A stretch of 64,000 nucleotides of DNA from assembly GCA_031213475.1 (NCBI GenBank), contig JARUPZ010000025.1:9131544-9195543 (forward strand), read 5' to 3'. Position 1 is the stretch's first letter. Every line of letters starts with the position of its first letter. The notes below the pieces were generated by a model that was not told the origin of the DNA, ran no database searches, and saw only the letters and a program-made list of their open reading frames with translations. The DNA is from Nereocystis luetkeana. Taxonomy: Eukaryota; Sar; Phaeophyceae; Laminariales; Laminariaceae. Shown here in pieces: positions 42,463-53,843 of this stretch. Made by a program: the position numbers and the translations under genes.

Positions 42463-42800
42463 GCCGGTCGCCCCGGTGGTTCAAGTGGTTAACCTCGAAT
42501 TCTACTTGTTCGAGTCCTGAATTCGAGCCCCAGGTAGGTCGGATTTTGACTTCATTTGGAAAAAATAAAATAAAAAAGGATTCAATTGTTGAGAGCGCCT
42601 TGCAGCGTGGGTAGGCACAATTCGATGCGAGTCGACGAGGGAAGAAAAGGCAGAAATATTCTCGCGATAAAAATGAAGGCACGTACCGTAGCGGGAAGGG
42701 TGTAGAAGAGCCTGCTATGTGACCCCGGATCTGAGTTACGAGTTGGAAGGAGAGAGAGAAGAAGATGTGCGAAGATAATAAATGGGATGAGCAAAAAAAA
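42463..42800 (+). mobile_element. tRNA-derived SINE family C, fullest copy
   Basis: The head has CGGTGGTTCAAGTGGTTAAC (A-box-like) and TTGTTCGAGTCC / ATTCGAGCCCC (B-box-like). The body GCACAATTCGATGCGAGTCG, GAAGGCACGTACCGTAGCGG, GTGACCCCGGATCTGAGTTA and GAAGATGTGCGAAGATAAT ends in a poly-A-rich tract. Tail-only copies lie at 52675-52815 (minus) and 57358-57560 (plus). Confidence 0.8.
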
Positions 42801-42859
42801 AAAAATTAAAAAAATGCATGTGCGGTATCATATGCGCTTTCACAACATGAACCGCCACT

Positions 42860-43095
42860 GAATCGTACTATTAATACTATTAGTACTATTAATACTATTA
42901 ATACTAGGTCTGTCTGTACAGCAATATCATTTATATCGGAAACGAAACTACTTCTGTACCTGGTGTATCCTTTTGATATGGCGGGTATGCGTATGCATCA
43001 TCCACATCGTATCATATCATCGTATGATCATATCATCGTATCATCGTATCATCATATGATCGTATCATCATATGATCGTATGATCGTATCCAGTA
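42860..43095. repeat. AATACTATT and CGTATCATATCAT tandem repeats
   Basis: A (TACTATTAA)n run at 42865-42905 and CGTATCATCGTATCATCATA-type units at 43008-43092. Confidence 0.85.
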
Positions 43096-43677
43096 CGACT
43101 TCCAGTACTACGGTGGGGCATAGTAATACAGAGTACCAGTAATGCATAGGAATACAATGTAACTTACGCCAGTAATCAGAACTCACGATGGACCCAAAAA
43201 ACATGTATATATGTATATATCCCCGCCACATGGTTACTACACCGCATATATGGTCCTCACGACGTGTACAGGGATACACAGGGTGTTCGCGATAATTCGA
43301 TTTGGTTGGGTTAGCAAAATTTGAAACCGACAAACTTGAGGAGCTGATTGGATAAACCTATCTGAAGGCGGCGCAAGATACTAGTATGGTAAACCGCTGT
43401 AAGCGCCATCCGAATAAAGCGTACTGGTACAATATATGGGATTCAAAACGTCCATTATTTGATACTGGTACCAGGTATGCACACACGAAAAGTGTACGTA
43501 TTTTCGTGTACATTATATCGTATGGGTTCCAGTATAACTATACTAAAAAGCCATGAAAACTACGCTAGTAGTTTGTAGTATGCAATACTAAACGCCATAC
43601 AATGATCATGATTAATCAACCAAAAAAGGCGCGAAACAATTGCTGATAAGTATAATCAAATCAAGCCCCTTTTTTAT

Positions 43678-44507
43678 TGGATAGGGCCCGTCTTAACGAG
43701 AAACCTTTTTCATGATAATTGCAGGAAAAAAAAAATGATTTGATTCGAACAAATTTTCGTGAAACATATGCCCCTGGGTCCTATCGAGGACTACTTGTAG
43801 CCTTCTTTTTAAATCGAACAACGCACAAGGGTCAACGAACACCAGAGGGCAACCAACGAGGCGAGCGACGGCCCGCTTCTCCCTCCCCGGGGCGCCGCGG
43901 TCAGCGGCCGATTATTTTTGCCGGCACCGCCGAAGAGGTTATCGCTCTTGGAACGTTTTGGGTGGCTGGCGCAGCCCCCCCCCCGCAGGCAGCAGCGACG
44001 GGGATACAGCGATCGAACTTCTGAGCGATGTCGTGGCCTGGTCGGTGCTCGTGTGGTTCGCGAGGCGAAGAGGGATGAAAAAAAACTCGGTTTGCGACGG
44101 CCGTGTGTTTTTTTGAGGCGCCGCGGATGGTCTACTCTGTGCTAGGGGGCGTCGGACCTCGCGCTGCGGCTGCTCCGGTGGCCCTGTCTCTCGGGAACCG
44201 TGGATCTCACCTGAGAAGCAGTCGATGATACGGCTCAAGTTCGAGCGGCATGCTTCGGTTTCAGGAGCATGCCACAACGAGTTGGACAAACTCCCCAATT
44301 CGAATAACACGAAGAGCAAAAGAAAAAAATAAGTCCCAAAAGACTTCTTGTCGAACTCGGTTTTTTTTCGTTTCGTTCGAATCAAACGCCAAAATGCCTG
44401 ATTGGTGATTCACTTTTCGACCAATCAGAAGCAAATCAAATCAAACGATTTTTGTTTTGGCGGAGTAACATAAAAAAAAGTTTCTCGTTAAGATGGGCCC
44501 TTACCAA
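43678..44507. mobile_element. ~830-bp TIR DNA transposon carrying exon-like sequence
   Basis: The left end GGATAGGGCCCGTCTTAACG and the right end (reverse complement) GGTAAGGGCCCATCTTAACG continue into GAGAAAC, an A/T run and an inner inverted match (GATTTGATT). Inside, the minus strand has a frame about 60 codons long with a hydrophobic segment (TYFFLLLFVLFELGSLSNS) and ETEACRSNLSRIIDCFS, ending at a strong CTTCTCAG|GTGAGATCC donor near 44212. No transposase was recognised. It looks like a non-autonomous element with captured host exon sequence, or a deletion derivative of an autonomous one. Confidence 0.65.
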
Positions 44508-44615
44508 CACCACCCCATACATTTACTAATGCTGCTGCTGTATTTTTTAATACGCATTATTGATAGCGCTGTTTGGGACTTGGCCTTTTCAGAGGTGTTC
44601 GGCCTGGTCAACCTG

Positions 44616-44722
44616 TTACGGAGGACCATAGCTAATAGGACCAAATATTGTTAGCAAAAATGGTTAAATATATAGGTTTTTGTGTATACCATAGGTCCTA
44701 TTAACTATGGTCCCCCGTGATA
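44616..44722. mobile_element. TIR-2 palindromic MITE
   Basis: TTACGGAGGACCATAGC to ACTATGGTCCCCCGTGATA. The core is intact; one of the cleanest copies, without a nano-insertion. Confidence 0.9.
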
Positions 44723-45007
44723 GAAAACCCCTGCATATTTTTTCAATCCGAGAAGGTTTCGAGAAATTTCCCAGGCAATTGAGTTTTTTTTGTTAGGGTT
44801 ATGTATACAGGTATAAAGTCAAGTAAAATTTAACCACTTACCTGGTACCTGGTAATTAACAACGGAAAACACACACATTGCGACGTAGTATACCAAGCGT
44901 CCACCCGGGCTATTAATAGCGCACAACGAAGACGCTCATGGCACGACAAAAGCAGAGTCGACCTAACGGCACTTCACTCTTACTTTCCAGCCTTTTTACT
45001 CGTCGAA

Positions 45008-45135
45008 GGTTTAACCCTCAAGCGATCTTCTGAACACGCCGTGGTCACAGGTGTCGTCCCTTCCCCCCCGGGTGGTACGTGCCTTCATTTTTATCGCGCA
45101 CACGAAGGGTTCAGCATTCCCACAGATCGTCGATA
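45008..45135. repeat. dispersed repeat family D
   Basis: Third copy: TTAACCCTCAAGCGATCTTC, GCCGTGGTCACAGGTGTCGT, CGTGCCTTCATTTTTATCG and CAGCATTCCC. Confidence 0.65.
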
Positions 45136-45189
45136 TATAATAGAGTGTCCCCCCTCCCGTCTCACAAAAAGAAGAGTGAACCACAAGAA

Positions 45190-45475
45190 ACTCACGCTCT
45201 CGCGCGTTACGCGTATTGTGAGGGTCTTAGTCCGTTGGGCTAAAGGTAAAAGGTTAACCAATCGCCTACCCAATCTGAGCCTCATAACACTCTCCCCCCC
45301 CTGGAACGGACCGGATTTTACGGGTCGACGCGCCACCACACGCGGTTCCAATTTCTGGGGATCCAGAAGCATTTTTCAGGTTCTTGACATGAGGAAATTC
45401 ACTATTTCAAGGTGGACGAGAGATTGGAACACACGACCATAGACCAATGTCCTGCCGACGACGCCATTTGTTAGG
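45190..45475 (-). mobile_element. possible decayed tRNA-derived SINE
   Basis: The reverse complement contains GGTCTATGGTCGTGTGTTCC and AATCTC (B-box-like) and TTAGCCCAACGGACTAAGAC (tRNA-like). It shares CATAACACTCTCCCCCC(C/T)TG with the dimeric SINEs at 2.2 and 18.4 kb. Confidence 0.45.
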
Positions 45476-46770
45476 ATCATGGACAACGGGACACCTTGTA
45501 TCCCTGGGCAGGTCTGCCTATTAAGCCGGTACTCATTGGTACTCACATGTAGCTTGCTTGTATAGAGATAGAAGAGCAGCTATATTCCTTTTGTGCACGA
45601 CGGAGACTGAGACCACGCTCGTGCCTCTCTGGAAACCCCCTGGTTTCCCACCTAAGATACGCCTTCCAAGTACTACAAATACGATCCCAGTGCCAGAACC
45701 CAGGTAATTACCGGGCTTTCAACCTCATACAAAGCAGTATCATAACAGTATACCTGGTAAGTTTTTATGCAAGAAAAAGTCGTACATGAGTATGCACTCG
45801 GTGAGACTCGCACCCACGAAATGGATTTTACCTTAGGCACGCGGACCACCTACCAAGCAACCGGGGATAGTATTGTATGTCGGATGTCGAATTCGGAATC
45901 GAGTTCCGATACGATACCCATAAACACGATAAAAATACTATTAATAGGTACCAGGTACTCGATACGATTTCGGTATTTGATAAATCCAAGCTTTCCGTCG
46001 GTGTCAAATATAAAAATAAAAACTGAAAAACACAAAAACACGGGGGGAAAGCCAGGGCATTGAGGCCCAAACACGTTAGATCCGATATATCGAAACTCCG
46101 ATTTTTCGATATTACATCCGATATATCGATACGATATCCAATACAATGTGACGGACGACCCGATTAGTCTACGTAGACGTACAGCTGCCGTCCCATGGTA
46201 TTAATAGTAAGCATTAATACCTGGTACCAGGTACTGCTGTAGACGTGTTGTTGTGTACACACCTAAGACACATTGCCCACCCTGACCGGAAATATAAGAC
46301 ACGCTTACAGATGAATATGAGTACCAAGCGGTCCCTATTTTTACGCTGATCGTGGTGTGGAGCGAAAGCGTAACATGGGGGGAAGGACTCGAAATTGGTA
46401 CAAACGTACCTGATACGAGCGTACCTCGTATTGATTGCGATGGTGTGCACATTCTAAAAAATTACGTAATTTAGTTTTCACATACCAGGTAGAATTCTGT
46501 CCATTATGTCCGAAAATACAAGGACCTTTTACATATGAATATCCAATCCCAACGGTCGTTACATTTGGGGACACTAGAGAGGTGTGTACACTCATCGAAT
46601 AACTTGGACATGGAAACAAAGGTTACTGTTGAATTTCGTAGAAGAATACCAGGTACCTGGAACATGAAAAGCCCCTGCAGACCAGGAGCACCAGGAGGTA
46701 TCATATTATCTGATGCCAGGCTAGCTCTATTGATAGCGTTGTGTAGTGTTCTGCTTCTGTCGTTCTTGTC
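45476..46770. other. no supported gene
   Basis: Sequence rich in TACCAGGTA/TACCTGGTA motifs and in GATATATCGATACGATATC-like palindromic AT motifs (46078-46145). No exon supported. Confidence 0.45.
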
Positions 46771-46866
46771 TTGACCCTTTTAGCACCGCAGTCCCCATTT
46801 GGGGACAAACCTCTCTAATTCCAAGTGATTTGTCCCCAAAACGGGGCTGGGGTCCTAGAAGGGTTA
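46771..46866. mobile_element. TIR-1 palindromic MITE
   Basis: GACCCTTTTAGCACCGCAG to GGGGTCCTAGAAGGGTTA. Confidence 0.87.
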
Positions 46867-46960
46867 GATCCGACTGCTCCGGCAATCTTACTCTTGCAAC
46901 CCGCGCAGACTATTGATAGTCAGACGGCTTCGCCGCTTGGGCGATACGATGGACACTCAC

Positions 46961-47103
46961 CTGGACTCCAGAGGAGGGAAATATACACCGCGACGGGAGC
47001 AGCAACAGACTCTGCCGTGATTCGGGGACAACACACATTGGTGTCCGAGCAACAATGCAAGGAGTCGTACAGCGCGGTCTCGTACTGCTCGGCGATCACG
47101 CCG
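46961..47103 (-). CDS. candidate exon, unrecognised Cys-containing protein (strand uncertain)
   Basis: On minus the frame SGVIAEQYETALYDSLHCC, SDTNVCCPRITAESVAAP and YISLLWSP runs to a strong GTCCAG|GTGAGTG donor; the best acceptor (CTACGAG) is weak. On plus the same stretch is also open (from a CTCCAG acceptor to ...SEQQCKESYSAVSYC and a TAA at 47118) with high G/C at third positions. A TIR-1 MITE abuts the region and supplies the plus-strand stop. Only one strand can be right, and the region may be neither. Confidence 0.3.
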
Positions 47104-47117
47104 CTCGTAGACGATTG

Positions 47118-47182
47118 TTAATCCCTTTTAGAACCGCAGTCCCGTCCTGGGGACGAACCAGTCAAATTCTAAGTAGTTTGTC
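47118..47182. mobile_element. TIR-1 MITE, left half only
   Basis: TTAATCCCTTTTAGAACCGC through AATTCTAAGTAGTTTGTC, then broken. A TIR-2 element begins about 18 bp further on. Confidence 0.8.
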
Positions 47183-47199
47183 ATTGTGTGCTCGCTGTT

Positions 47200-47305
47200 T
47201 AGGGGTCCCACAGCAGTAATCAGGACCAAATATGCTTCGTAAAAACCCTGCAGTACACGGGTTTTGTGCAAATAATGGGTCCTGATTACGGTCCCCCGTG
47301 ATATT
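47200..47305. mobile_element. TIR-2 palindromic MITE (diverged)
   Basis: GGACCAAATATGCTTCG core and GATTACGGTCCCCCGTGATA right end. The left arm is degenerate (AGGGGTCCCACAGCAGTAAT). Confidence 0.7.
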
Positions 47306-47324
47306 AACGGAGCAGAAGCATCTT

Positions 47325-47425
47325 TAACCCTTTTAGAACTCCAGTCCCGTTTTGGGGGCAAGCCACTCAAATTCCAAGTAGTTTATATCCAATTGTCCCT
47401 AAAACGAGACTACAGTTCTAAAAGC
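47325..47425. mobile_element. TIR-1 palindromic MITE
   Basis: TTAACCCTTTTAGAACTCC to GAGACTACAGTTCTAAAAG. Shares the extra CCAATTGTC insertion with the copy at 15708. Confidence 0.85.
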
Positions 47426-47429
47426 CCGT

Positions 47430-48045
47430 GCTTCTCGTTCAGTAGTTTGGGATACTGCTGTATAAAGAAAATGGCCTCACCTCTCACCTCTCCCCTCCCC
47501 CGGGAAGGCTGGTGGGGCCGCTCGTCGCGAATAGCAAGCGAACGACCATTTATTCAACCTCGACGAATATGACCATACCCCTCTTCTGCAACGTGGGCTC
47601 GTGAGAAGACTTTGCTCGTACTGCTGGTAACGCCCAGAACCGCTCTTGGGGGTTGGGGCTTCCCAGCTTCTCCTTCCTTCTTTTTATTTTCTCTCGGTGC
47701 AGCTGATGATGGTTACTTGGGAGAGAGTCAAGGCCCGGTTTCCTGTAGTACCGCCTCTTTGGGTAGAACAGGGGCTAGGAGATTCTGAGACCATTCCTTG
47801 CACCGGTTCCGACAATACAACTATTATACTGCATAATTCGATTCTTCTTTTCACCAGGTTGGGATAAAGACCAAGCGGCCTCACCTTCCGCGGGAGGTAA
47901 TTCCACCCCCGCCTTGCTTACTACGGCCTTCTACGTCTACCGGCCTGGACCCTTCTTGCCTAAGGCGTATGGAGGCATTCTTCACCACATGATTACCGCA
48001 GACGGATAGTGCAAATTCGTCTTCGTTACAGTAAAAAGGTTGGTT
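47430..48045. other. no confirmed gene
   Basis: A possible plus-strand exon begins after TTTCTCTCGGTGCAG at about 47703 (DDGYLGESQGPVSCSTASL) and ends at TTTGG|GTAGAA near 47761. It has a good acceptor but no partner exons, so it is left uncalled. Confidence 0.35.
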
Positions 48046-48049
48046 CCTT

Positions 48050-48189
48050 CACTCTTTCAGGACCACAGTCCCGTTTTGGGGACAAACTACTTGGAATCAG
48101 ACTGTTTAGTCCCCAAAACGGGACTGCAGTCCTAAACGGGTCCAATTAGTTTGCCCCCAAAAACGGGACTGCACTTCCAAAAGGGTTAA
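48050..48189. mobile_element. TIR-1 MITE with duplicated right arm
   Basis: A full element (CTCTTTCAGGACCACAG to GCAGTCCTAAACGGG) is followed directly by a second right arm (TTTGCCCCCAAAAACGGG, then CCAAAAGGGTTAA). Confidence 0.85.
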
Positions 48190-48412
48190 GACCGCCCACG
48201 ACTTGCTCTCGCACGTCACTGAGCGGAAACGATTTGAACTCTCGGTACTGACCATTGCGATACTCCCGTGACGACACTTTCGCCCCCTCAGCCGGGTGCT
48301 GCGACGTCAAGTGAGCCTCATGTACCGCCACGCCGTCTTGCGATTTTTCCAGCATGCATTCTGCATAACGGTCGCCAACGACTCTACTGCTGGGTGCGGG
48401 ACACTGCTCCGC
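48190..48412 (-). CDS. candidate exon of an unrecognised protein
   Basis: After an acceptor-like TTTAAGGTCAG the minus frame reads AEQCPAPSSRVVGDRYAEC, MLEKSQDGVAVHEAHLTSQ, HPAEGAKVSSREYRNGQYRE and FKSFPLSDVREQVVGG before running into the TIR-1 MITE. Composition is protein-like, but no clear donor was fixed (CGCAATG|GTCAGTAC is possible) and no domain is recognised. It could belong with the candidate at 46961-47103. Confidence 0.33.
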
Positions 48413-49500
48413 CTGACCTTAAATAACGCATCCATAATTCCTGCAGTTCGCCCCTCTCCCCGTAGCCTGCAGTACATATTCAGGATAGTTTTCATCTGCT
48501 TTTTTGCTGAAAAACGGGATCCGAGCCTCTCTTTATCACATGAGTTTCTTCTCGTTGCGAAATCGGAGGAAACAAGCAACCTTTCGACATGTGCCATCCG
48601 GCGTGGCTTCCTACAGTATATAGTTCCTCAAACTGTTCGACCGCGCGAACCGGGCACGCTGCTACACAGGGAGGACCTTTAACAATCTGGGAGAAGGGAT
48701 CTTTAGGTTGGTAGGCTATTCAGGTGTTTTGGACCCTGTTGGGATCAAGGTACGGGCGAAGACCCAACCCAACCCCTGACTCTAACCCTAACCCTAACCC
48801 AAACCCTGACCCCAAACCGCAGCCAAAACGGGCCAAAACTCGCCATAAACGCGGCTGCGCCGCGTTTGCATCGAACCAGGAAATTTCTCGGTTGCGGACG
48901 ACGATTCCGAAGTGCAGACCACGCTACTCATTTTTCAAGTCAAAAACATTCCTAAAGATCCCTTCTCCCAGACTGCTAAACCTACTCTACACAGGAGTCA
49001 TGGTCCTCCTCGAACGGAACCGCGATAAGGTGATCTGAACCGCCTCGCAACGTTTAGCCCCGCTGGAAGTTAAACACAAGACCGCTGCGGTTAGGCGGTC
49101 GTAAAAAACGTTGTATGAGCGTCCGGGTGAGGTCATCGCCCCGTTACATCGCGCTCAACGCGACGGTAAAGAGGGCGATATCGGCGTGCTTGCAAACAAC
49201 GTGTCGAGCGGTGATGTTGCGCGCCGTAGGTGCGCCTGGGGTGGGCATACGATTTCGCGAGAAACGGCTGCAGAGCACGATTGGCGCACGCCTCACTAGA
49301 CATACCAGTACGATGGAAGAAAGGCAATACTACACCGGTATGTACACGTCCAATCGTAGGCAAACAAAGCCGTTTTCTCCTATACTGGTATAGGGTATCA
49401 GCTACAGCAGTGTACTCCCTTATACGTAAGTACCGGTAAAATTTAGGGGTTTCCTGAGCGACCCGGGGACAACACAGCAGTGGCGTGGCCCCTTATGGTT
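48413..49500. other. no confirmed gene; interstitial telomere-like tract
   Basis: CTCTAACCCTAACCCTAACC-like sequence at 48779-48815 resembles CCCTAA telomere repeats, embedded in degenerate AACCC units. GC-rich frames on both strands at 49100-49360 look partly protein-like, but no exon structure could be fixed. Confidence 0.45.
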
Positions 49501-50500
49501 ACTACTATAAGTAGGAAACCCGTCTTTGGTGGGGGGGGGGGGGGGGGGGGGGCTAATCGCACACACCGGGTCTGCAAATAATACTTTGCACACCGTTCAG
49601 TATCTGCTGTTTTTCGTAGCGTATACGGCATTTTGCTGTTACCATTTTCGTGAAAATCCTATTTTTGTTCGATTTGGGTGAGATCAGGTTTTGCCAGGTG
49701 CGCCCTGTGGGCGGCTAATTTTACACCCAGATTCGATTTGAAGGTTTTGACCTACCGAATGAAGCACAAAGTGATACCAGGTACAAAACAGCAGTAGTGG
49801 TCCCTCTATAGGTATATGTCGGGCAAGCAGTGCCGGTTGCCCGCTATAGATAGTGCCTGTGGAATCGCTTGGCCCAGATGGGATTTCTCGCCGAAGTGTG
49901 GTATTGATGGTGTGCGCAGTATATACTGCCGGTTGCCGCTACAGCCAGTGCCGATATTGTTGGCTAATACCCTGGTAGCGTATACCGGCACTATAAAGGG
50001 ACCCCCACCGCACTGGTTTGTGGGCTACGAGAATGACCCACGAGTATGACTAAAAATCCCGACACTATCCTTAACGTGAGAACATTCTCATCATGAGTCT
50101 AAACAAAAATGGTAACAACTCCAAAAAAAAAGAGTGAGTCTGGAGGGCTTAGTTTCGGGTGGGATCAGGTCGGGGTGGGATCTGGGTGTTCAAGTGCCAC
50201 GCGGGAGGGATGAAGGTGGAGGTGTGCAAGGGTACTGCCAAGGTGTAGGGGGCGGTCGGTCGTGATGGGATGAAACCGCGGTCTCCTAGTAATAGCATGT
50301 TAGGGTAGCCCCTCTCCCCTGTTGCGGCGTAATGATTTGTAGCAAGTGTCTTATTCCTGGCAGGCGTTATCGCATGCCTGGGTGAATATCTCGTCCCTTC
50401 GAACTGAAGGCATACGGCGAGCAAGCAAGCAACTGTTGCAAGAAATGATAACTTCAAATAACCTAGGGTGAGTGACCAGAGCAGAGCCAGAAACTCTACT
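49501..50500. other. no gene recognised
   Basis: Has a 23-base G run (49530-49552), GTGCCGGTTGCCCGCTATAG / CTGCCGGTTGCCGCTACAG imperfect repeats (49828-49950) and the segment shared with 3.6 kb (about 50310-50350). Confidence 0.45.
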
Positions 50501-52670
50501 ATTAATACTCTGTATTAATACCTGCGGAGCAGACATAGTTGGTCGATTACCGTTACCATTGACTTTAGGGATTTAGTCTTGTACCTGGTGGCATCTCTAC
50601 CTTTGCCTGCCTTGTGTACGAGAGAGCATCTTTGATGGTGATCAAAAGGGTATATTGCAAAAATGCCAAAAACCCTACAAAACCCTGACATTAGGAGAGA
50701 GCAGACATTCCGCACTCCACAATATCTGTATCAACTGTACGTACCAGGTACCAGGTACCTGGTATCAAAATATCGAAATATAAAAAAATCTGATACCTCG
50801 AGTTTTTAAAATATCACTATATTAAAAATATAAGACACCTGCTGTTTTAATACTCCGTACCAGGTACCAGGTATAAGATATGAAAAAAAATAGAACATAC
50901 CTGGTACCAGGTACCAGGTACACAGCAGCAGTATAAAACACTGAAAAAAAATAAAAACTCTCAACATCCAAGATGCCTGTGTTCGGGTGTTCAAGCCGCT
51001 GCCGCGCGCTGCCAAAGTAAGCCACTGCTGCTGCTGCTGCTGCTGATGCTGCTGCTGCTGCTGCTGATGCACACCGACCATGCGCCAGCAAGACCAAACC
51101 AAATCCCCATATCTATGCTGTCCTCGGTCCTACTCGAACATGTGAAATCACGCCGGTATCATAAAATCATGTGCAAAGTACGGTACACGCGGAGTGTCCT
51201 CTAAAACAATAATAATCTTATCGTTCATGATGCTTGGTATCCTGGTGTGTACGTCTGATCTCCTGTCGGCCCCCCTGCGATATCAACGAACGGATATACG
51301 AGGTGTGACCGCTACTGCTGGGATATACGGACAGACGCACAGACAACCGAACGGATCGGTTTTGATGTTGTTGGCTATGTAGAAGATATCACCATGAGCT
51401 GCCGTAAGACTACTCACATTCAGGAGCAGGAACGGTAATCTACCTAACGACATCCTGCTATAAAATGTATACCAGGTATAATGTATAGCATCCCTTGCTT
51501 GGTATCTCTTGCCTGGTATGTACCTGGTATCATATCCAATCAATCCCCTTGTGTCTTGTGGCAGCAAGTCGCATGTCGCATGCTCTCTTTTGGGGTACCG
51601 AGAGATATTCTCCCCTCTCTACGACTTTTTTTCAAGTGATTTAATTTTTGCCGTGTTTTTTTACCGGCCCATCCCATTTTCACACATCACGCAGCACACA
51701 CGTACATCAACAGCGGCAGCAGCAGCTCCGGATATAAGTCCGGATGAAGCCCGAAGCTTGAAGCATACTTGTCGCTGTTCTCATCGATGCGATGTTGCTC
51801 AAAAAAACCTCATGGGTGTCTTGCGAGATACCACCAGATACCAGGTACCAGGTAGCAGATAAAAATGGAGGTCCATTTTAGAGCGTGGTGCGATATTTTC
51901 AAGTGTGCGGGGAATATGTAAAACCGTCCAGATTCGCAGCTTCGTCTACTTTATCCTATAGATACTACATGAGTGACGACCACAGGCTGTGGACTGGCTG
52001 TGTGTACTCATGCGGTTCTATTCATTTCACCCCTTCTTCCTTCATGTACCAGGTACGACGTCCACTCTCCAGGCCAACTCGAAGGAGCAACACGCTCGTT
52101 AGTTATCGTGGTTCGAGCAGGTTTCTAAGCGAGCTGTGTCTACCCTTCCGCGATTATGCATGCCTTGATTTTTAGGATTCTCCGCATTGGTCTATTAATA
52201 CAAATACCCCTCTCTCTACGTACGAGTACGAACCTACTGCTGGTATCATATATCCAGTCCAAATAATTGCTTTGAATCAACCTATCAATCTATTAATAGC
52301 ACCATCAACCGTTTAACAGCAGGTCTGTCAACGGGGCCATGGGTGCTAGAACAAGAAACCTTTACAAGCATTAGCAGCACCAGCACCAGCACCAGCAGCT
52401 AATGCAGCAGCAGCAAGCTAATGCAGCAGCAGAGCAGCTTGTCACACAACACACAACCCTGCCAAACTGAGCCGTTTTTGTTCCGCAGCACGAAAAAAAA
52501 GACCTGAAAAACAGAGAGGGCCACAAACCACTCCTGCCAACCAGAGCAGGTGGGAGACGGGCCATGTCTGACACGTCAAGGAAAATATTTGACGCATCAA
52601 GGGATATTGTGACCTTAATGTACTATTTTTAGACAACTCCATCGGTCAGTCAAGTACGTCAAGCTTCGGT
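50501..52670. other. no confirmed gene
   Basis: Rich in TACCAGGTACCAGGTACCTG runs (for example 50741-50764, 50860-50930). A (CTG)n tract lies at 51027-51068. Frames at 51194-51382 and 51885-52175 show hydrophobic or Cys content but no exon signals. Confidence 0.45.
51027..51068. repeat. (CTG)n microsatellite
   Basis: Two CTG runs separated by ATG. Confidence 0.95.
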
Positions 52671-52674
52671 CAAA

Positions 52675-52815
52675 TAGCATATTTTTTTTTTTTTTTTTTT
52701 TTTTTTCCATCCCATTCATTATCTTCGCACATCTTCTTCTCTCTCTCCTTCCAACTCGTAACTCAGATCCGGGGTCACATAGCAGGCTCTTCTCCCCCCT
52801 TCCCGCTACGGTATT
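52675..52815 (-). mobile_element. SINE family C, tail-only copy
   Basis: On minus: CCGTAGCGGGAAGGGGGGAG, AGCCTGCTATGTGACCCCGG, GAGTTACGAGTTGGAAGGAG, GAAGATAATGAATGGGATGG and a 26-base poly-A (T run on plus at 52681-52706). 5'-truncated. Confidence 0.82.
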
Positions 52816-53806
52816 AGGGATCAACGGTGGTATTGGGACTCTCGTATCGCAGATCGCCGAATAACAAAAAAAGTACAAGCAACAAGCCAGGCCGTCCAAA
52901 GCACCGCAAGCACAGCAGAGAAGGCACACCGAGCGCTACACAACACACAGAAAGAAACGCAGACATCAGACACGCGCTGCAGCATTTCTCTTGCCCAAGA
53001 CAACACACTCATCGCTCACAAACAACACCACCACCAACAAAGCCGCGTACCTATACATAGACGGGTATTCGGCTTCCCAGGTCCCTGCCTAGCTTCCTCC
53101 CACAGCACAAGCACCGTATATTTACCAGCCCGAAAATAATCCGCTATATTTCGCCGGCAGAGGCCCAAGCTTTCCCCGCTGAGATATAGGAGAGAAGCAG
53201 AGTGGATAGCAGGGGGGGGATCGGAACCCAACAGCATAAGACGAGCTACGAGGTACGAAAGCGATGTGATAGAGGTACCAGGTACGTGCTTTGGCGAATC
53301 GATCGTTGCAACTCGATGAGAGGAAATCAGCATCCAATTTCCAAGTGCTGTTGAGTTACGATGTTGCGATTCACTTCGAAGTGAAATCGGAAATCGGACC
53401 ACTACTACCCAAAATATCTCTGTCGTCGGTCACACGCCAGCAACGGAGATGAGATAACCAGACCCACGAACTACCGACTCTGCCGAACAAGTTCGAGACA
53501 GCAGTACCGCCCGCGAACATGCTAGGGTGGAACGACGTTATCAACCTTCCTCCAGCTAGCTCAGTGCGAGCACGCCAGCATTCCCACTCGCCCTCTTTCT
53601 GTCTGAATTTTGGGAGGGCCGCTTGCTTCAGGAACGGACAGGATTCGGGTCAGTCTTATCACACGCAACGTACGTACCAGGTATAAGCTCACTGGCTGGG
53701 GTGCGCCAAGGGGGAGCAGCAGGCAGTCTCTCTCTGGGATCGATCTGGCGGCCCTCCAACCCTGACCAGCAACCCGGCGAAACACCCTACCGCCCGCTTG
53801 AGCGCG

Positions 53807-53843
<37 letters not shown>

